This document shows positions 10,568 through 19,160 of a DNA stretch of 64,000 bases, piece after piece (position 1 is the stretch's first letter; each line of letters opens with the position of its first letter). The DNA is from Curvibacter sp. GWA2_64_110. Its GTDB lineage: Bacteria > Pseudomonadota > Gammaproteobacteria > Burkholderiales > Burkholderiaceae_C. The stretch spans positions 40,087 through 104,086 of the forward strand of contig MGPC01000006.1 of NCBI GenBank assembly GCA_001797315.1. The letters are read 5' to 3'. The position numbers were made by a program, and so were the translations under genes. The notes below the pieces were generated by a model that saw nothing but the letters and a program-made list of their open reading frames with translations, did not search any database and was not told the DNA's origin.

Positions 10568-10792
10568 ATGCGTAAGTTTGTCCTAGCGTGCTGCACGCTT
10601 GCAGCAATGCTTTCCTTTTCGAATCAGACCATCGCCGAAACACCTGGTCAACTTGAAGAGCGTCAAAGGCAAGCAGCGGCGGCAGAAGCTGAAGCTCGAA
10701 TCGCTGAGGCTGAGGCAAGAATCGCCAAGGCCCGAGCAGAAAAAGCTGCTGCGGAAGCCCAAGAACGCAAAATCAATAACTCATCAAAATAA
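10568..10792 (+). CDS. Small exported coiled-coil protein
   Basis: 74 residues from the ATG at 10568, which has GGAGG six bases upstream (an ATG at 10556 overlaps that site). Residues 1-24 form a signal peptide ending near TIAETP. The remainder is a low-complexity helix with heptad-like repeats of EARIAEAEARIAKARAEKAA. This looks like a small periplasmic coiled coil. Function unknown; it is preceded by 216 bp without a gene, in which I see nothing further. Confidence 0.55.
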   Translation: MRKFVLACCTLAAMLSFSNQTIAETPGQLEERQRQAAAAEAEARIAEAEARIAKARAEKAAAEAQERKINNSSK

Positions 10793-10858
10793 ACACCTGC
10801 GACGCAGACCGGAAGAATAGCCGCATCAAGAAAACAGCAGAAACCCACTGCGAACAAA

Positions 10859-10880
10859 AGCCCGGCGAACCGGGCTCTTG
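10859..10880. terminator. Bidirectional hairpin terminator
   Basis: AGCCCGG-CGAA-CCGGGCT. On the minus strand it is followed by TTTTG, so it fits termination of the leftward sulfur operon ending at 10923. On the plus strand it follows the small coiled-coil gene. Confidence 0.6.
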
Positions 10881-10922
10881 ATGCGTGCTCCGAAGGCCAG
10901 CGCCCCGTTTAGCAGGTACCTC

Positions 10923-11381
10923 TCAATGCTTCGGCGCCCCCGCAGCCTTCGCCGCCGCATCAAAGCCCCCCTTGGCCGTCCAATCGCTGAAGCCACCTTG
11001 CAGGATGCGCACGTTCTCGTAGCCCGCCAGGCGCAGCGCGAAGCCGGCCTGGGCTGACAGGGTGCCCTGGTTGCAGTAGATCAGCACCGGCTTGTCCTTC
11101 GGGATCTCGTTGCGCTTGGCCAGCACCTGGCGCCATTCGATGTTCTTGGCGCCGGGGATGTGGCCCTTGTCGAACTGGCCCTTGTCGCGCGCGTCGATGA
11201 CAAAGAACTTCTTCCAGTCGTCCTTAGGAATCTGCTCCGGGAAGATGGTGGCGCCGCCGTAGTCGACGAACTCCAGATAACCTTCCATGGCGTCGATGAC
11301 GGCCTTGTCGTTGGCATGGGCCGGCAGGCTGGCTGCCGTGATGGCGAGCGCGGCAAGAGAGAGCGAGAGCAGTTTTTTCAT
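10923..11381 (-). CDS. Periplasmic rhodanese-like sulfurtransferase
   Basis: 152 residues. A signal peptide (MKKLLSLSLAALAI..., cleavage near AHA-N, residue 23) is followed by a single rhodanese domain: FFVIDARDKGQFDKGHIPGA and the active-site loop IYCNQGTLSA with a catalytic cysteine near residue 103. Such proteins move sulfane sulfur between donors and acceptors. It is the last gene of a leftward operon whose other members handle sulfide, persulfide or thiosulfate, which suggests a periplasmic sulfur-relay role. Confidence 0.85.
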   Translation of the reverse strand: MKKLLSLSLAALAITAASLPAHANDKAVIDAMEGYLEFVDYGGATIFPEQIPKDDWKKFFVIDARDKGQFDKGHIPGAKNIEWRQVLAKRNEIPKDKPVLIYCNQGTLSAQAGFALRLAGYENVRILQGGFSDWTAKGGFDAAAKAAGAPKH

Positions 11382-11406
11382 GAATGTCTTTCAGTGAGAT
11401 AGAGGT

Positions 11407-12720
11407 TCAAGCGGGGTTGAGCCTCGGGTGGGTTTCTTCGCCCAGCAGCCACAGCAGGCCGCCCGACAGGGCCATGGCGATGGCGACGAACCAGAACGCG
11501 CCTTCCATGTGGCCGGTGAAGTGCGCCACCAGGCCGAGGCCGAGCGCGCCGATGCCGTAGCCGAGGTCGCGCCAGAAGCGGTAGATGCCGATGGCCGAAC
11601 CGCGCCAGTGGGGGTGCGAGATGTCGGCCACCGCGGCCGACAGGTTGGGGTACAGCAGCGCCATGCCGAAGCCGGACACCGCGGCCGACAGCGACCACCA
11701 GGCCACGCCGCTGCCCAGCAGCATCAGCGCCACGCCGGCGCCACACAACCACATGCCCAGCACATTGGGTTTGTGGCGGCCGATGCGGTCCGACAGCTTG
11801 CCGGTGAAGAGCTGCGAGCCGCCCCACACAAAACCGTAGACGCCGATGACCCAGCCCACCTGCGGCAGGCTCAGGCCCTGCTGGTAGAGGAACACCGGGT
11901 AGAACACCCAGACCAACGCGTCGACGAACTTTTCCACCAGGCCGGCCTGGCACAGCGCGGCCAGGCGGCGGTCGCGCCAGCTCATCAGCGCAAACATCTG
12001 CCAGGTACTGGGGTTGGCCGGCACATGGGCCGGGTAGCGCGGTGTGGGCCCGCTCACCTGGCCGGCGGCATGACGTGCGCCTTCGGCCCGGGCCCAGGGC
12101 AGCGTTTCCTTGACGAAAAACTGCGTCAGCAGCAAGGCCGAGACGATGACCACCAGGCCGAAGATCAGCAGGCCCTGGCGTGGCCCGAAGGCGGTGGCCA
12201 TGTAGCCGGTGATGATGCCGGCAATGGCCACGCCCACATAACCGGCGAATTCGTTGAGGCCGATGGTCAGGCCGCGCTGGTCAGGCCGGGTGATGTCGAG
12301 CTTGGCGGTCTGCGTCATGGACCAGGCGAAACCCTGGTTCATGCCCAGCAGCACGGTGGCGGCCACGATCCAGCCCCAGCTCGGCGCCCACAGGATCATG
12401 AAGGGAATCGGCAGCGCACTGAGCCAGCCGATCAGCAGCACACGCTTGCGCCCGATGTTTTCCGACAGGCGCCCGGCCACGAAGTTGAGTGAGCCCTTGA
12501 CGAAGCCGAAGGCGACGACAAAGGAGATCAGCAGCATGAAGGAGCCCTTGGGCACGCCGAATTCGGCGCTGGCCAGCGCCGGCACCACGGTGCGCATCAT
12601 GCCGATGGTCAGGCCGACCAGCAGCACCTGCAGCAGCTGGTGGACGAATTGCGCCAGGTTGTGGCGGATGCCGTGCAGGTAGTCCTGCACCTCGTGGCGC
12701 GCCACTTTGAGTTCACGCAT
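11407..12720 (-). CDS. MFS transporter of the sulfur operon
   Basis: About 437 residues with roughly 12 predicted membrane segments and MFS signatures (GRLSENIGRKRVLL between TM2 and TM3, GKLSDRIGRHKPN in the second half). The start is placed at the ATG at 12720, eight bases after GAGGG; an in-frame TTG at 12735 overlaps the yeeE-like stop. The substrate is not readable. Its place between YeeE/YedE and a rhodanese suggests export or import of a sulfur compound. Confidence 0.8.
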   Translation of the reverse strand: MRELKVARHEVQDYLHGIRHNLAQFVHQLLQVLLVGLTIGMMRTVVPALASAEFGVPKGSFMLLISFVVAFGFVKGSLNFVAGRLSENIGRKRVLLIGWLSALPIPFMILWAPSWGWIVAATVLLGMNQGFAWSMTQTAKLDITRPDQRGLTIGLNEFAGYVGVAIAGIITGYMATAFGPRQGLLIFGLVVIVSALLLTQFFVKETLPWARAEGARHAAGQVSGPTPRYPAHVPANPSTWQMFALMSWRDRRLAALCQAGLVEKFVDALVWVFYPVFLYQQGLSLPQVGWVIGVYGFVWGGSQLFTGKLSDRIGRHKPNVLGMWLCGAGVALMLLGSGVAWWSLSAAVSGFGMALLYPNLSAAVADISHPHWRGSAIGIYRFWRDLGYGIGALGLGLVAHFTGHMEGAFWFVAIAMALSGGLLWLLGEETHPRLNPA

Positions 12721-12731
12721 GTGCATCACCC

Positions 12732-13784
12732 TCAAGCCCGGCTGGCCGAAGCCTTGTGCGTGGCACGCAGCAGCACGCGATGGGCCAGCCAGGCGCCCAG
12801 CACCATGCTGGCCACGGCCAACAGGCTCGACACCGACAGCGTGGCCACGCCGGCCATGCCCTGGCCGATGGTGCAGCCCATGGCCAGAATACCGCCCAAG
12901 GCCATCAGCACGCCGCCGGCCAGGTTGCGCAGCATCTGCGGGCCGGTGGGTACCGTCCAGCGAAAGCGGCCGGCCACGACGGCACTGGCGAAGGCGCCAA
13001 TAAGCACGCCCAGCACCGAGGCCGAGCCGAACTTGAGCGGGAAACCGAGGCGTTCCATGGCCAGGTAGCGCACCAGGTCCTGCGCCGGGGCGACGAAGGC
13101 CAGCGCCGTCGCGGCCGGGGTGTCGAACTCGTCGGCGCCGGCAATGCTGACGTACCAGCTGGCGGCCACCAGCAGACCGACCAGCGCACCGGCCAGGGGC
13201 TGAGACCAGCCGCGCCAGGCCGAAGCCTTGGGCGCGGTGAACAGGAAAATGGCCATCAACGCCAGCAAGCCGCTGGTCACCGCCCAGGCCGGCACGCCAC
13301 CGAACAAGGCCGGCAGGGAAGCCGCCGGCAGCGCCACGGCGGACCCGCTCAGCCGTTCACGCACGGGGGCCAGCACACCTTCGAGGCTGGCCATGATGGC
13401 GAGCACGAACACCAGCCAGGTCAGCAGGGCCGCGCCCTGGCCTTCGGCCGTGCGCACCAGCAGGCGGCTGGGGCAACCGCCGGCCAGCATCATGCCGGCG
13501 CCAAAGAGCAAACCGCCGGCCAACAGCCCGAGCAGCGGCACGCTGGCGCGCAGGTAGGGGGTGCCGCTCAGGTCCACCAGACCGAAGCCTGCCAGCGCCT
13601 GCGTGCCCAGCAGCGTCACCGCCATGGCCAGTACAAAGGTACGCAGCCGGGCCTGGTCTTCGCCCTCGAAGGCATCGGCCAGCGCGGCGCGCGCGCAGAA
13701 GCTGCTGCGCTGAAGAACGATGCCGAGCAGCACGCCCAGCACCAGCCCGCCCCACAAGGGGAGCTTCAAAGCACCTGTTTCCAA
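12732..13784 (-). CDS. YeeE/YedE family sulfur transporter
   Basis: 350 residues, about nine or ten hydrophobic segments. Two half-repeats carry the family motifs FGAGMMLAGGCPSR and ALGGILAMGCTIGQG, each with a conserved cysteine thought to relay thiosulfate or persulfide sulfur through the membrane (as in YeeE/TsuA). The likely start is a TTG at 13784 with GGAGA six bases upstream. It is followed by the MFS gene with near-overlapping ends. Confidence 0.88.
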   Translation of the reverse strand: METGALKLPLWGGLVLGVLLGIVLQRSSFCARAALADAFEGEDQARLRTFVLAMAVTLLGTQALAGFGLVDLSGTPYLRASVPLLGLLAGGLLFGAGMMLAGGCPSRLLVRTAEGQGAALLTWLVFVLAIMASLEGVLAPVRERLSGSAVALPAASLPALFGGVPAWAVTSGLLALMAIFLFTAPKASAWRGWSQPLAGALVGLLVAASWYVSIAGADEFDTPAATALAFVAPAQDLVRYLAMERLGFPLKFGSASVLGVLIGAFASAVVAGRFRWTVPTGPQMLRNLAGGVLMALGGILAMGCTIGQGMAGVATLSVSSLLAVASMVLGAWLAHRVLLRATHKASASRA

Positions 13785-13827
13785 ATCTGTCTCCGTTGAG
13801 TTCTATACGTACGGCTGCCCTGTGGCT

Positions 13828-14559
13828 TCAGGCGGCGATGTTGGCCGCCACGATGCGCGCCATGTCGGCCGGGCGCGGCGGGATGTCGCGCGTGAGTTCG
13901 GCCACGAAGTCATCACGCGCCATGGAGAGCGCCGGGTTCCAGCGCTTTTCGAAACCGATGGTGGAGGACGGCTTGCCCGAAATGCCGGCGCCGCACACGC
14001 TGCCGGCCTGGTGGCCGGGGAAGATTTCGATCTCGTTGGGCAGGGGCAGCAGCTTGTGCTGCAACACGTCGTAGAGCTGGTTTGCCATTTCCTTTTCCTG
14101 GCCCGCCAGGTCCGGGCGGCCAATGGCGCCGACAAACAGGGTGTCGCCCGTCACCACGAACCAGGGCGTCTCGCCGCGGCGCAGGTCGGACACCAGCAGG
14201 CAGATGCTGTCGGGCGTGTGGCCCGGCGTGTGCAGCACCTCGACCTGCACATTGCCCAGGTCGAGCTTCTGGCCGTCGCGCAGCGGCTCGAAGTCGAACT
14301 TCACCTTGCCGAGATCCGATTCATGCAGGCAGTACGCGGTGCCCAGCATCTCAGCCAGCCGGCGCCCGCCGGAGTAGTGGTCGGCATGGACGTGGGTGTC
14401 GATCACGTGCGTGATCTTGACGCCGGCCTGGCGTGCCTGCTCGACAAACCAGTCCTCGTCGCCGGCCACCACGTCCACGGCGATGGCCTTGGCAAAGGTG
14501 GCGCAGCCGAAGAAGTAGGACAGCGAGGCTTCCTTGGTGGCCAACTGCTTGAAAAACAT
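13828..14559 (-). CDS. Persulfide-dioxygenase-like MBL-fold hydrolase
   Basis: 243 residues, single metallo-beta-lactamase domain of the ETHE1/glyoxalase II type. Metal ligands are visible in THVHADHYSGG, LHTPGHTPDS, TGDTLFVGAIGRPD and FPGHQAGS. ETHE1-type enzymes oxidise glutathione persulfide to sulfite with an iron centre. Unlike fused forms it has no rhodanese domain, but rhodaneses are encoded on both sides in the operon. Assignment to persulfide dioxygenase rather than another MBL hydrolase rests on the motif set and context. Confidence 0.8.
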   Translation of the reverse strand: MFFKQLATKEASLSYFFGCATFAKAIAVDVVAGDEDWFVEQARQAGVKITHVIDTHVHADHYSGGRRLAEMLGTAYCLHESDLGKVKFDFEPLRDGQKLDLGNVQVEVLHTPGHTPDSICLLVSDLRRGETPWFVVTGDTLFVGAIGRPDLAGQEKEMANQLYDVLQHKLLPLPNEIEIFPGHQAGSVCGAGISGKPSSTIGFEKRWNPALSMARDDFVAELTRDIPPRPADMARIVAANIAA

Positions 14560-14575
14560 GCCTTCTCCTGAATTC

Positions 14576-14926
14576 CTAAAAAACCAGCACCTTGTCGGCG
14601 TCGACCGTCCAGTCTGCCAACTCCTTGAGCGTCGAGCGCCGGGCTCCGGCGATCAATTCCCCATCCTTGACGCTGCGGGCGTCCATGCAGGTGCCGCATA
14701 AGGCGACTTCGCCATTGCGCGCCACCTTGCCCAGCATGAGTTCGATGTTGTAGTACCCCTCGGGCAGCTTCTGTCCGGCACGGGCGCAGCCCACGGCATC
14801 CGCCAGCAGAAATACGCGCACCTGCTGGCCGTCCCTACCCGCCACGGCACCCGCCAGGCGCAGCGCGTTGTAGGCGCGCTCGCTGCCGTAGGGAGCTTCG
14901 TTGAGGATGAAAAGGGTGCGTGTCAT
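14576..14926 (-). CDS. DsrE/DsrF-like sulfur-relay protein
   Basis: 116 residues from the ATG at 14926 (MTRTLFILNEAPYG), with AGGAAG seven bases upstream; an in-frame ATG at 14944 is less likely. The fold is DsrE-like: an N-terminal beta-alpha unit (YGSERAYNALRLAGAVAG) and the conserved cysteine region ALCGTCMDARS near residue 80. Proteins of this family carry persulfide sulfur in cytoplasmic relays. It sits between the persulfide-dioxygenase-like gene and the ArsR-rhodanese regulator. Confidence 0.82.
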   Translation of the reverse strand: MTRTLFILNEAPYGSERAYNALRLAGAVAGRDGQQVRVFLLADAVGCARAGQKLPEGYYNIELMLGKVARNGEVALCGTCMDARSVKDGELIAGARRSTLKELADWTVDADKVLVF

Positions 14927-14962
14927 GTCATGACTTCCTGGCATTTCAAATGCCGGCCGTGC

Positions 14963-15640
14963 TCAGACGTCGGGCGAACGCTCCACCGCCATGCCCGCGG
15001 CCTGCCATTCGGCTACACCGTCGAGCAGCTTGCGCACGCGGTAGCCCTTGCGGGTCAGCAGCCGCTGCGCCTCGTCCGAGAACAGGCAGAACGGGCCGCG
15101 GCAGTAGGCCACGATGTCGCGGTCCTTGGGCAGCTCGGCCAGGCGGCGCTCGATTTCTGCCAGCGGCATGGAGCGCGCATACGGCAGGTGCGCCACCTCG
15201 TACTCCGCCTGCGGGCGCACGTCGAGCATGACCACCTCGCCATTGCGGGCCTGCGCCAGCAGTTCGGCCCGGTCGGTCTGCACCAGCTTGTCGGGTGCCG
15301 AGACGAGCTGGCGCAAGGCCATCTGCAGTTCGACCAGGTGCTCCTCGCCCACCAGGCGCAGCGTCACCCACAGCTGGGCCACGTCATCGCCGCTGAGGCG
15401 GTAGACCACGTACTTGCCGTCGCGCCGGTTCTGCACCAGGCGCGAGCCGCGCAGGGTCTTGAGGTGGGCGCTGGTGAGCTTGATGTCGATGGACAACGCT
15501 TCGGCCAGTGCCTCGACCGTTTTTTCGCCCTGCGCCAGCAGCTCGAGGATTTCCAGCCGCTTCGGGCTGGCCACCGCCTTGCCGATGCGGGCCACTTGTT
15601 CGTAAAGCAGGTCTTTGAGTTCGCGCTTTTTCAGAGTCAT
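14963..15640 (-). CDS. ArsR-type regulator fused to a rhodanese domain
   Basis: 225 residues. Residues 1-100 form an ArsR winged helix (AVASPKRLEILELLAQGEKT, then LTSAHLKTLRGSRLV). Residues about 120-220 form a rhodanese domain (VVMLDVRPQAEYEVAHLPYA) with the active loop IVAYCRGPFCLF containing two cysteines. The gene is first in the leftward sulfur operon. A DNA-binding domain joined to a sulfur-transfer domain suggests a repressor that reads sulfane sulfur directly on its cysteine. The sensing role is inferred; the domain pair is a known architecture. Confidence 0.88.
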   Translation of the reverse strand: MTLKKRELKDLLYEQVARIGKAVASPKRLEILELLAQGEKTVEALAEALSIDIKLTSAHLKTLRGSRLVQNRRDGKYVVYRLSGDDVAQLWVTLRLVGEEHLVELQMALRQLVSAPDKLVQTDRAELLAQARNGEVVMLDVRPQAEYEVAHLPYARSMPLAEIERRLAELPKDRDIVAYCRGPFCLFSDEAQRLLTRKGYRVRKLLDGVAEWQAAGMAVERSPDV

Positions 15641-15702
15641 GAGAATATTCTAACGTTTATTGGATTGATTGCAAGTTCAAAGTTGAACCAAGTCGGGATG
15701 TG

Positions 15703-16368
15703 TCAGCTCCAGAGGTCGAGCGGGGGGTCGTGCACCACGGCGCGCAGGATGTCGGTGCGCGAAACGAAGCCGGTGACGGCGCCGTCTTCGCTGACCACCG
15801 GCAGGCCGGGCAGATGGGTGTCGAGCAGCACGCGGGCGACGCGGCGGATGTCGGTTTCCTCGGCCACGGCCGGCACCGGCGTCCACATGACTTCGGCCAC
15901 CGGCTGGTTCAACAGGGCGCGCCAGACCAGCGAATTGGCACCCGGCAGCGGCAGCTTGTCAGGCTGCAGCAGGTCGGCACGGGTCAGCAGACCGACCAGC
16001 CAGTGGCGCGCATCGACCACCGGCGCCTGGCCCACGCCTTGCTCGGCCAGCCACTGCCAGGCCTCCAGCACCGGCATGCTGGCCGGCACGGTGATGACGC
16101 CGCGGCTCATGACATCGGCCACCCGGCTGAGCGGATGGCGCGTCGCATGGGCCGCACTGGCCTGCGCATAGGCCGCCAGCGGACTGCGCTGGCCGGCTGG
16201 CGCCGCGCCATGGGACGGCGCGCCGACCGGTGTCGCCGAGGGCATGATCTGCGGGTTCGACGGTTCGATGCTGCGCGTGCGCGTGACGGCACGCACGGCC
16301 GTGACTTGCCGCAACTCCTCCATCGCGCCCCTGAAGAGCCGACCTGTCTCCCCGTAGACCGAGAACAT
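15703..16368 (-). CDS. Tandem CBS-domain protein
   Basis: 221 residues. An N-terminal region of about 85 residues without a recognised fold is followed by two CBS motifs: VADVMSRGVITVPASMPV...GLLTRADLL and VAEVMWTPVPAVAEETD...GFVSRTDILRAV. CBS pairs bind adenine nucleotides and regulate partner activity. No catalytic domain is attached, and it lies between the sulfur regulator and hemW without obvious linkage to either. The start at 16368 is the first ATG of the frame. Confidence 0.8.
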   Translation of the reverse strand: MFSVYGETGRLFRGAMEELRQVTAVRAVTRTRSIEPSNPQIMPSATPVGAPSHGAAPAGQRSPLAAYAQASAAHATRHPLSRVADVMSRGVITVPASMPVLEAWQWLAEQGVGQAPVVDARHWLVGLLTRADLLQPDKLPLPGANSLVWRALLNQPVAEVMWTPVPAVAEETDIRRVARVLLDTHLPGLPVVSEDGAVTGFVSRTDILRAVVHDPPLDLWS

Positions 16369-16473
16369 AGTGCCCCTTTGTTACGCCGCCCCAAGCGCGG
16401 CCTTCACGCTGCCGATAGCCGCAATATACCGGCCCCGCGGCTGGCCGGCTGTCACATCGGTTGAGCGATCGCC

Positions 16474-17754
16474 TCAGGTTTCGGCCAGGAACAGGGACTG
16501 CAGGTCGCTGAGGAAATCGAAACCGCGCTCGGTGGGCATGATGCGCGCCAGGTCGCGCACGATCAAGCCTTTGCGCTCGGCTTCTTCCAGCCCGCGCTGG
16601 ATGGCGGTGATGGCCAGGCCGGTGCGCTCGCTGAATTCGGCCAGCGCAAAACCCTGGCGCAGGCGCAAGGCATTGAGCATGTACTCGAAGGGCAGGTCGG
16701 CCAGGCGGATCTCTTCTTCCTGCGCCATCGGCAAACCCTGCAAGGCCTGCTCCATGTAGAGCCGCGGCTCGCGCAGGCGCACCTGGCGCACGATGCGGTG
16801 CGCGAAGCTGAGCTTGCTGTGGGCGCCGGCACCGATGCCGAGGTAGTCGCCGAACTGCCAGTAGTTGAGGTTGTGCCGGCAGTGGTGGCCGCTGCGCGCG
16901 TAGGCCGACACCTCGTAGCGCTGCAGACCGGCAAGACCCGTGCGCTCGGTGAGGATGTCGAGCATGGCGTAGGCCTCGTCGTCTTCCGGCACCTGGGGCG
17001 GGTACTTGGCGAACCAGGTGTTGGGTTCGATGGTGAGGTGGTAGATCGACAGGTGCGGCGGTGCAAAGGCCAGCGCCTGGTCCACGTCCTGCCGCAGCTG
17101 GGCCTGGGTCTGGCCCGGCAGCGCGTACATCAGGTCGAGATTGAAGGTGTCGAAGCTGCGCGCCGCCTCTTCCAGCGCGGCAATGGCCTGGGCACGGTCG
17201 TGCACGCGGCCGATGGCCTTGAGGTGCTCGTCGTTGAAGCTCTGCACGCCGACCGACAGGCGCGTCACGCCGGCGCTGCGGAAGGCACGGAAGCGGTCTT
17301 TCTCGAAGGTGCCGGGATTGGCTTCCAGCGTGATTTCGCAATCGGCCGACAGCTTGAGGCGCGCGCGGATGGCAGCCAGCAGGTGGTCGATCGCCTGCGG
17401 CGAAAACAGGCTGGGCGTGCCGCCACCGAGAAAGATGCTGTGCACCGTGCGGCCCCACACCAGCGGCAACGCGGATTCGAGATCGGCCACCAGCGCGTCG
17501 ATGTAGCGCTGCTCCGGCATGTCGCCGGCCGATCCGGCGCCGGGCCGCCCCAAGCCGGATGCGCCCCCTTGGGGGGCCGACGCCCCAGGCGTCTTGGGGG
17601 CCAAGGAAATTTCGTGCGAGTTGAAGTCGCAATACGGGCACTTGCGGATGCACCAGGGCAGATGCACATAAAGCGAGAGCGGCGGCAGGCTGCTGAGTTG
17701 CAGCGTGCCGGGGCGCAGGTAATGCTGGATGTCGGGCTGTTGCACGACGCTCAC
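16474..17754 (-). CDS. hemW: HemW, radical SAM haem chaperone
   Basis: 426 residues. The radical SAM cysteines lie in WCIRKCPYCDFNSHE (CxxxCxxC, residues 35-42), followed by FLGGGTPSLFS. HemW inserts or stores haem and was formerly annotated as a coproporphyrinogen oxidase. It starts with a GTG at 17754 that overlaps the rdgB stop (GTGA), indicating translational coupling. Odd feature: residues about 51-78 are an Ala/Gly/Pro-rich insertion encoded by a GC-rich palindromic repeat, located between the cluster motif and the conserved MPEQRYIDALVADLE. Confidence 0.93.
   Translation of the reverse strand: MSVVQQPDIQHYLRPGTLQLSSLPPLSLYVHLPWCIRKCPYCDFNSHEISLAPKTPGASAPQGGASGLGRPGAGSAGDMPEQRYIDALVADLESALPLVWGRTVHSIFLGGGTPSLFSPQAIDHLLAAIRARLKLSADCEITLEANPGTFEKDRFRAFRSAGVTRLSVGVQSFNDEHLKAIGRVHDRAQAIAALEEAARSFDTFNLDLMYALPGQTQAQLRQDVDQALAFAPPHLSIYHLTIEPNTWFAKYPPQVPEDDEAYAMLDILTERTGLAGLQRYEVSAYARSGHHCRHNLNYWQFGDYLGIGAGAHSKLSFAHRIVRQVRLREPRLYMEQALQGLPMAQEEEIRLADLPFEYMLNALRLRQGFALAEFSERTGLAITAIQRGLEEAERKGLIVRDLARIMPTERGFDFLSDLQSLFLAET
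17521..17604. repeat. In-frame palindromic repeat insert within hemW
   Basis: About 84 bp containing GCCCCCTTGGGGGGC and a CCCCAAG...CTTGGGG inverted pair. Length divisible by three keeps hemW open. It resembles the intergenic repeat at 3029-3110 in its CCCCCT/AGGGGG cores. Confidence 0.6.
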
Positions 17755-18356
17755 AACCAGTTGGCGCGAATCAGCTCGACCATGGCTTTGGCAGCGCGGC
17801 CGCGGTGGCTGTTGGCGTTTTTCACCTCGATCGGCAACTGCGCGAAGGTCTGGCCGAATTCGGGGATGAACATCACCGGGTCGAAACCGAAACCGTTGGT
17901 GCCCATCCGCTCACGTGCGATCTCGCCCACCACGCGGCCCACGGCGATCAGCGGCTCCGGGTCGTCGGCCGAGCGCAGCGCCACCAGGGTGCTGACCATG
18001 GCGGCGCGGCGGTTGTCGACAGTCTGCATCTGCTCCAGCAGGGCGCGCACATTGTTGTCGTCGCTCTTGGGGTAGCCGAACTGGGTGGCGTAGAACGCCG
18101 TGTCCACGCCTGGCAAGCCGCCGAAGGCGTCGACGCACAGGCCGGCGTCGTCGGCCAGCGCCGGCAGGCCGCTCAGGCGGGCCGCATGGCGCGCCTTGGC
18201 CAGCGCGTTCTCGACGAAGGTGCGGTGCGGCTCCTCGGCCTCGGGGATGCCCAGATCGCCCTGGCGCACCAGTTCCAGCCCGAGCGGGGCGAGCATGTCC
18301 TGCAGCTCGCGCAGCTTGCCCTGGTTATTCGAGGCCAATACGATTTTCATCATCAA
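17751..18356 (-). CDS. rdgB: dITP/XTP pyrophosphatase (house-cleaning NTPase)
   Basis: 201 residues, RdgB/HAM1 family. It hydrolyses non-canonical purine NTPs (dITP, XTP) to monophosphates, keeping them out of DNA. Visible motifs are the N-terminal IVLASNNQGKLRELQ, FVENALAKARHAA, ALADDAGLCVDAFGG and GTNGFGFDPVMFIPE. Three consecutive ATG codons open the frame, so the start is uncertain by two codons. It is coupled to hemW by a GTGA overlap. Confidence 0.95.
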   Translation of the reverse strand: MMMKIVLASNNQGKLRELQDMLAPLGLELVRQGDLGIPEAEEPHRTFVENALAKARHAARLSGLPALADDAGLCVDAFGGLPGVDTAFYATQFGYPKSDDNNVRALLEQMQTVDNRRAAMVSTLVALRSADDPEPLIAVGRVVGEIARERMGTNGFGFDPVMFIPEFGQTFAQLPIEVKNANSHRGRAAKAMVELIRANWL

Positions 18357-18390
18357 ATCAGGCTCTAGGCCACATGAATATTACGCTGAC

Positions 18391-18408
18391 AGCTATTATT
18401 TTGATAGC
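18391..18408. repeat. AGCTAT-N6-ATAGC short interspersed inverted repeat (copy 1)
   Basis: AGCTATTATTTTGATAGC lies at the rph 3' end. Similar elements occur at 36099-36117, 48091-48109 and 52018-52036. Here it supplies the last codons and the stop of rph. Confidence 0.6.
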
Positions 18409-19124
18409 GATCCGGTTTGCAGGCGCACCAGCTCGCGGATGCCCTGGTCGGCCAGCTCAAGCAAATCGTCCATTTCCTGGCGGCTGAAGGCGGCGCCTTC
18501 GGCCGTGCCCTGCACTTCGATGAAGTGGCCGGCGCCGGTCATGACGACGTTCATGTCGGTGTCGCAGGCTGAGTCTTCGGTGTACTCCAGGTCGAGCAGC
18601 GGCGTGCCCTGCACGACGCCCACCGACACCGCGGCCACGTGGCCGGTGATGGGCGACTCGGCCAGCTTGCCGGCGGCCAGCAGGGTGTTGACGGCGTCCT
18701 GCGCCGCCACGAAGGCGCCGGTGATGGCGGCGGTGCGTGTGCCGCCGTCGGCCTGAATCACGTCGCAGTCCAGCGTGATGGTGCGCTCGCCCAGCTTGGC
18801 CAGGTCGAAGACGGCGCGCATGGAGCGGCCGATCAGGCGCTGGATCTCCTGCGTGCGGCCGCTCTGCTTGCCGCGCGCGGCCTCGCGGTCGCTGCGGGTG
18901 TGGGTGGCACGCGGCAGCATGCCGTACTCGGCCGTGACCCAGCCCTCGCCGCTGCCGCGCTTGTGCGGCGGCACCCGGTCCTCGACCGAGGCGGTGCACA
19001 GCACGCGCGTGTTGCCGAACTCGATCAGCACCGAGCCTTCGGCGTGGATGGTGTAGCCGCGCGTGATGCGCACCGGGCGCAACTGGTTGGCGGCACGCGC
19101 GCCGCTGCGGATGAATTCGCTCAT
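18396..19124 (-). CDS. rph: Ribonuclease PH
   Basis: 242 residues. A phosphorolytic 3'-5' exoribonuclease that trims tRNA 3' ends. Family motifs include [29 protein letters not shown], broken here only for length: the stretch from residue 17 on, then [16 protein letters not shown] and [15 protein letters not shown]. The C-terminus (RLQTGSLSK) and its TAA stop lie in a short AGCTAT...ATAGC repeat, so the exact end differs from the ancestral one. It lies in the same strand series as rdgB and hemW, downstream of the PP2C/kinase pair. Confidence 0.95.
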   Translation of the reverse strand: MSEFIRSGARAANQLRPVRITRGYTIHAEGSVLIEFGNTRVLCTASVEDRVPPHKRGSGEGWVTAEYGMLPRATHTRSDREAARGKQSGRTQEIQRLIGRSMRAVFDLAKLGERTITLDCDVIQADGGTRTAAITGAFVAAQDAVNTLLAAGKLAESPITGHVAAVSVGVVQGTPLLDLEYTEDSACDTDMNVVMTGAGHFIEVQGTAEGAAFSRQEMDDLLELADQGIRELVRLQTGSLSK

Positions 19125-19160
19125 GGTTCTTTCAGTTCAGAAAATTCTCGGTCGACGGCC

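Noticed and set aside
16474..17754. Annotation as oxygen-independent coproporphyrinogen oxidase (hemN)
   Set aside because: Length, N-terminal CxxxCxxC context and linkage to rdgB/rph match HemW, the haem chaperone.
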